Source: Hypericum androsaemum
Lineage: Eukaryota; Streptophyta; Magnoliopsida; Malpighiales; Hypericaceae
Assembly: GCA_963995505.1 (NCBI GenBank)
Contig: OZ023192.1
Location: 14,491,001 to 14,555,000 of the forward strand
Length of the DNA stretch: 64,000 bases
Direction: 5' to 3'
The position numbers and the translations under genes are program-made. This document shows, piece by piece, positions 59,810-64,000 of this stretch. The notes beneath the pieces were generated by a model. It saw nothing but the letters and a program-made list of their open reading frames with translations, did not search any database and had not been told where the DNA came from. How positions within the stretch are numbered: the stretch's first letter is position 1; every line of letters begins with the position of its first letter.

Positions 59810-60900
59810 ACATAAGTTACCAGAGCTCATTTCCCCGGCCTAGGGTAGCTTTGTTCTGGGCCGGCAAAATTTTGAAAATATCGTTACTTTGCAGGAAGTC
59901 ATCCACTCGATGAGGAGCAAGAAGGGAGGGAAGGGCTGGATGGTGATAAAATTGGACCTCGAAAAGGCTTATGACCGCCTTAGGTGGGACTTTATTGAGG
60001 ACACGCTACGAGATATTGGCCTACCCGAGACCATCATTTGACTAATCATGAGCTGTGTAGAGGGATCCAAAATGAGGGTCCTATAGAATAGTGAGGTTTC
60101 TGGAGAGATTTTCCATCGCGGGGTCTTAGACAGGGCAATCCCCTCTCGCCCTACCTATTTGTCCTATGTATGGAGAGATTGGCACAATGGATATCAGTGG
60201 CTACTCATTAGCAGGAATGGAGACCAATTCGAATCACTCGTAATGGACCAAAAATTACACACCTCTTCTTTGTTGATGACATAGTTCTTTTCTCAGAGGC
60301 GACAAGGGACCAAGCGAAGCTAATCAAAGAGGGACTCCAAAGCTTCTGTTTAGCCTCCGGACAAATGATTAGCAACCCTAAATCAAGATTTTTCTTCTCA
60401 AAAAATGTCACCAAAGAGATAGGCCGGAGGATTGGAGCTGAACTAGGGGTGCAAGTCACCATGGACCTAGGAAAATATCTAAGGATCCCCAACCTACACT
60501 CATGCATCAATATGAGCACTTTCTAATATATTCTGGATAATGTCCAACAATGCCTTGCAGGTTGGAAAGCCAAGTAATTAACTTTGGTCGAGAGAGTAAC
60601 TTTAACACGCTCTATCTTATCTACCATCTCGACTTATGATATGCAGGTAATCCACCTCCCCTCAGGCATCTGCAAACGATTAGACCAGCTTTGCAGGGAG
60701 TTCATTTGGGGAGACTCTAAGGATTGCAGGAGGATCCACTTGGTCAAGTGGGAGAAAGTATGTCGGCCTAAAGTAATGGGAGGCCTATGCATAAGAAGCG
60801 CAAGAAAAGCCAACTTGATAGTCCTGGCTAAGCTAGGATGGCAGATGTTTAATAAGCAGGAAGCAACATGGGCTCAATTCCTCATCGGCAAATATAAGAA
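59810..60900 (+). pseudogene. Decayed L1 LINE reverse transcriptase
   Basis: Reads GRQNFENIVTLQEVIHSMR and KLDLEKAYDRLRWDFIED (reverse transcriptase fingers/palm), then stops, for example at 60,039. The FVDD catalytic box follows near 60,270, and the region downstream of the catalytic domain reads LPSGICKRLDQLCREFIWGD with LVKWEKVCRPK and LAKLGWQMFN to about 60,900. Several stops and a frameshift show it is dead. It has the same orientation as the endonuclease fragment at 52.8 kb, so the two could be pieces of one LINE or two insertions. Confidence 0.85.
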
Positions 60901-63228
60901 ATCTATTCACTCTACCATTTCCATCCCCGTCTGCCCGAATCAATCATATACGGACAAGTTTCGAATACAGATATGGAATTCCATACGAGCAATCCTACAT
61001 GCCAAATACAAAGCATATAATGCATACACAGAGCATATACGGGCACATACAAAATTTATACAGAGCATACACGGTCCGCATACAGTCAGAAAGTACGATG
61101 CAAATAGTGACACGAATCTGTGCAATCTCAAACAGTGATTCGACTTACCTGCCTCCCGCTCTGTTAATTCGGGTATCCACTATTCTCCTACATTTGCTTC
61201 GGATTCCTACAGGTTCTTTTCAGATTATCACGTTGGCCTAATAATCTTAAGCAGGAGAAATGCCAAATTTGGGATGGACGACTTACCCTAACGTTTCGGG
61301 GTACAGAGTCAAAGTCGCCCCCTTCCCTTGGCTCGCCCGGATCAGTCTCTCTGCCTACTAGGAGACAAAACAAAATTTCAGAGAGTGGTGATCGTAGGGT
61401 TTTGTCAGCGCTCCTTATATAGGCCAAGCCATGGGATTTTCAGTTGGTAAATTACATAATAGTGCATGACGAATTACAATCCAGTCTCGCACCAATTTTG
61501 AAATTTCCTTTTTAGTTTCTTGATGTTCACACATAAATATATATGTCAGACGACATAAAAAATCACATAATACAATTATCTTCCCGCTTAAAAATGAATT
61601 TTATAGGTCTGCTTTTTTACCTTCCGTTCCACTGCTAAATCGTATTGGCTTGGAAATCTTATGCACAAGCCAACGAACCAAGAAAAACTACATATACAAT
61701 ATCCATTGATTTTTTTAATAAATATTTAATTTAAATTTGACGAATGAAAAATGTTATATTAGTCTTTAAATACCATAGATTAGAAAAAAAATCAGCACTC
61801 TCAGCTAGTTAAAATTCTCGAAAATAAAAAATATATACATCTCCAAATATATCGAGTTCAACTTTCATCTTCGAATCGAATGGTGCATGTATTAATTATT
61901 TTTATCGGGCCATATATTTAAGTTTAAGACGCCCAAACATATTTCCCAAATTAATGTGGGCACTGAACAGAGAAATCAGAAGGCGAAATGACTTATGTAG
62001 GGTGGCGTGCGGCGTGCCCTTCTTACATCCACGAATTAATTCCTATAGCCACATGGCAAATGTCGATTGGTCTACAAGTGGGGACCGCTGGGGTCAAAGG
62101 GATTACGGAGACATGGCCACGTAAATCTACATGGAAGCATGTGGGTGGGGCCCGTATTACTATAGAGGGCTATTTTATTTCGGAGAGCTCTTCAACACCC
62201 CAAGTTGCTAATTAAATATATATTTTCCTTTTAGTTTCTAGTTACATATTTGGTTGCCATAATGCAATTATTAAGTAAATTATTGTATTCTCAATTAACG
62301 TCACTCACGTAAGTAGAAACATTATGAATATCAGAATATCATACTATATATCCCCTATAAATCAATACAATTATTTTTCATGTTATAAATCTCACGTCAG
62401 TTGCTTTATTCTGTTTGGTCTAATTTATAATCATGTCAGGGATAAAGTTGGGAAGCAATTGGAAACTGTTAACTTCGAGATAATGATGTTAGCTATGTAT
62501 TTTGATGTAAATTTGTCGATCCAAGTACGTTCCTGCAAACCTTAAAAAAATGCATGTTCCTGCATACTTACTCCTAGCTAGCTATAATAACCGAAACAAC
62601 AGTTTTTTTGGTCAATTTAAATTTATGAGTTGGCAACTCTGGGGCTTTATAAGACAAAGACATTTGACTATGACATACGTCTTATAAAAATTGACAAAAT
62701 TTCTTCATACAATACACCTCGATACGCATAATTTTTGGGGTAAAAATTAACTTTACAAAAAGCTACTACATAATCAAACTACAGGTGTAGTAATACTGTT
62801 TTTTACACGTATGTAATAATAATATTGTTGTATTGATAATAAGAAAATATTGTATTCTAATGAAACATCAATCAAGTATCATTGATTTTAAGAATACCTG
62901 AAAAATACGTGTTGAAGTACAAAAATGTCAAGGCCCGTCTTTGGCTAAGGTGAGTTGGTAGGACGTAGTTCGTAATCGTTCTAAGTGCAAGGAGGGCGTT
63001 GTCGTCCGAAGTGGATCAGTGGTGTTGAGTGAGGAGCGTAAACGCCAGATGTCGAAGTCGATGTCTGCGCCAAGGGGGCTTCACGCCCGAACGACAGTGG
63101 AAAGCACGCCAGGGCGCTAAGGACCCTGCGCCAAGGCGCTGAAAACTCTGCGCCGGGGTGTGCGATGGCCTGGTGTGATGGATGAGTTGTTCGTGGGATG
63201 GTCGTGCAAGGGCTCTCCTACCATCTGC
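60901..63228. other. Intergenic, no supported gene
   Basis: 60,990-61,090 has short CATACAnAGCATA-type repeats. 61,250-61,440 is GC-richer with a TATA-like CTTATATAGG at 61,414, possibly an LTR piece. 62,930-63,220 is GC-rich with repeated GCGCCAAGGCGCT-like phrases. None can be assigned with confidence. Confidence 0.35.
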
Positions 63229-63504
63229 GCAAATAACTCATATCTTGTTCTTTTTCCAATGGCTCAACGATTTTTGGCTTCTAAAAAATTAGTGAAGAAC
63301 GATTAAAATTTTGTGCTTTGACTTCATTGAGACTCTCAGACTTATCTGATGCTTCCATGACAAGAATATGGATAATGAAATTTTGCCATCATAAACGGCC
63401 TTCATATTGTATTTCTCCTTATAAGCTTTTATTGAGTGATCTCTCATGAATTACATTTAGCTCACACTCATGTGCTCCTAGCTTGTTTATCTTGTCTACA
63501 CCAT
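63229..63504 (-). repeat. Inverted shard of APC4 intron 10
   Basis: On the minus strand it matches 24,991-25,276, which begins inside the intron just upstream of APC4 exon 11: ATGGTGTAGACAAGATAAAC, AAGCTAGGAGCACAT, TTCATGAGAGATCAC, TTTTGCCATCAT and TATGAGTTATTTGC equivalents align in order with about ten to fifteen percent differences. Confidence 0.75.
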
Positions 63505-63689
63505 ATAAAAAAACCAATGCCTTCCCTCCTTTTTATAACTAATTTATAACTACTCTGACCCTATATGTGCCTTCGAGCGCAAGCATGAATGCCCTTCTAA
63601 CTTTTATTTTTTGATATGCTGCATTAAAGAGTTTCATTAAACTATATTAGAGAAGTAATAGAGGCTACTTGGAATTTTATGTAAATTAG

Positions 63690-63975
63690 CCAATGAGATG
63701 AGTCGAATGGTTAGATCTACATACAATTTTAAATGGTATATGTGTATTTCCCCCATTGATAATGTGTGTACATATATATATATAGGAAAAGTACACTTAA
63801 GTACCCTATAATTTCATACTTTTCAAATTAAGTCCATGTGGTTTCACGCCCCCATTGATAACCTTTATAAAAATAAATAAAAAGTATACTTAAGCACCCT
63901 GTAATTTCACACTTTCCAAATTAAGTCCATGTGGTTTCACGCCCCCATTGATAATGAGATGAGTCGAATGATTAG
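63690..63975. repeat. Imperfect tandem repeats with transposon-terminus motif
   Basis: Three copies of CCCCCATTGATAA and two of AAGTACCCT/AAGCACCCT with AAATTAAGTCCATGTGGTTT alternate with GAGATGAGTCGAATG. The terminus-like part is the same family as in the 34.2-35.0 kb element. It continues to near the window edge. Confidence 0.6.
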
Positions 63976-64000
63976 ATCTATTATTCCTCCGTTCTATCTC

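Noticed and set aside
1..64000. tRNA, rRNA or other structured RNA genes
   Set aside because: I scanned for cloverleaf-type and rRNA-like sequence by eye and found nothing convincing beyond one weak SINE-like segment.

Overview
This is nuclear DNA from a flowering plant, most likely a eudicot. The evidence is the plant-specific genes (a B3/CW transcription factor of the HSI2/VAL type, a SYP12-type syntaxin), plant-style short exons with GT-AG introns, AT-rich introns and intergenic DNA, and dense plant transposons (copia LTR, L1 LINE, Mutator-like, Harbinger-like). I cannot name the species. All gene models were built by eye from splice sites, frame continuity and remembered family sequences.

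Gene-rich part (1-28.4 kb). In order: VPS28 (+; ESCRT-I), a SYP124-like pollen/plasma-membrane syntaxin (-), a 14-exon HSI2/VAL1 repressor (-; N-terminal zinc finger, B3, CW, EAR motif; 875 aa in frame), a 4-exon NOL12/RRP17 rRNA-processing protein (+; 196 aa), a short MOS2-like G-patch ORF that stops before the KOW repeats (-), and a 19-exon APC4 gene (-; 776 aa in frame). These are unrelated housekeeping or regulatory genes with no operon logic. APC4 uses one GC-AG intron, and its introns carry a MITE and tandem duplications.

Repeat part (28.7-49.7 kb). A Mutator-like element (28.73-29.77 kb) is followed by a very large imperfect palindrome (about 29.85-49.69 kb). The palindrome has two tiers. 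The outer arms (29.85-34.19 and 45.84-49.69 kb) differ by roughly one base in ten. The inner arms (35.00-36.73 and 38.02-40.35 kb) are nearly identical. The 1.3-kb spacer between the inner arms holds two Argonaute fragments resembling the AGO1/AGO5 clade: a first exon on the minus strand (37,834-38,013) and a Mid/PIWI-junction fragment on the plus strand, bounded by a perfect 36-bp inverted repeat. Each inner arm carries a TATA-like box pointing into the spacer, so convergent transcription across Argonaute sequence is possible. This is the most interesting structure in the window. Later insertions in one arm can be read against the empty site in the other: two Harbinger-like elements with TTA/TAA target duplications, and one Mutator-like element with a 9-bp duplication.

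Transposon graveyard (49.7-64 kb). An L1 LINE (ORF1 tail plus endonuclease) is split by a gag-protease-only copia LTR element with 5-bp target duplications. A decayed LINE reverse transcriptase lies at 59.8-60.9 kb. Short inverted shards resembling the VAL1 upstream region and two APC4 introns lie at 54.3, 56.7 and 63.3 kb. I find no intact host gene after 28.4 kb.
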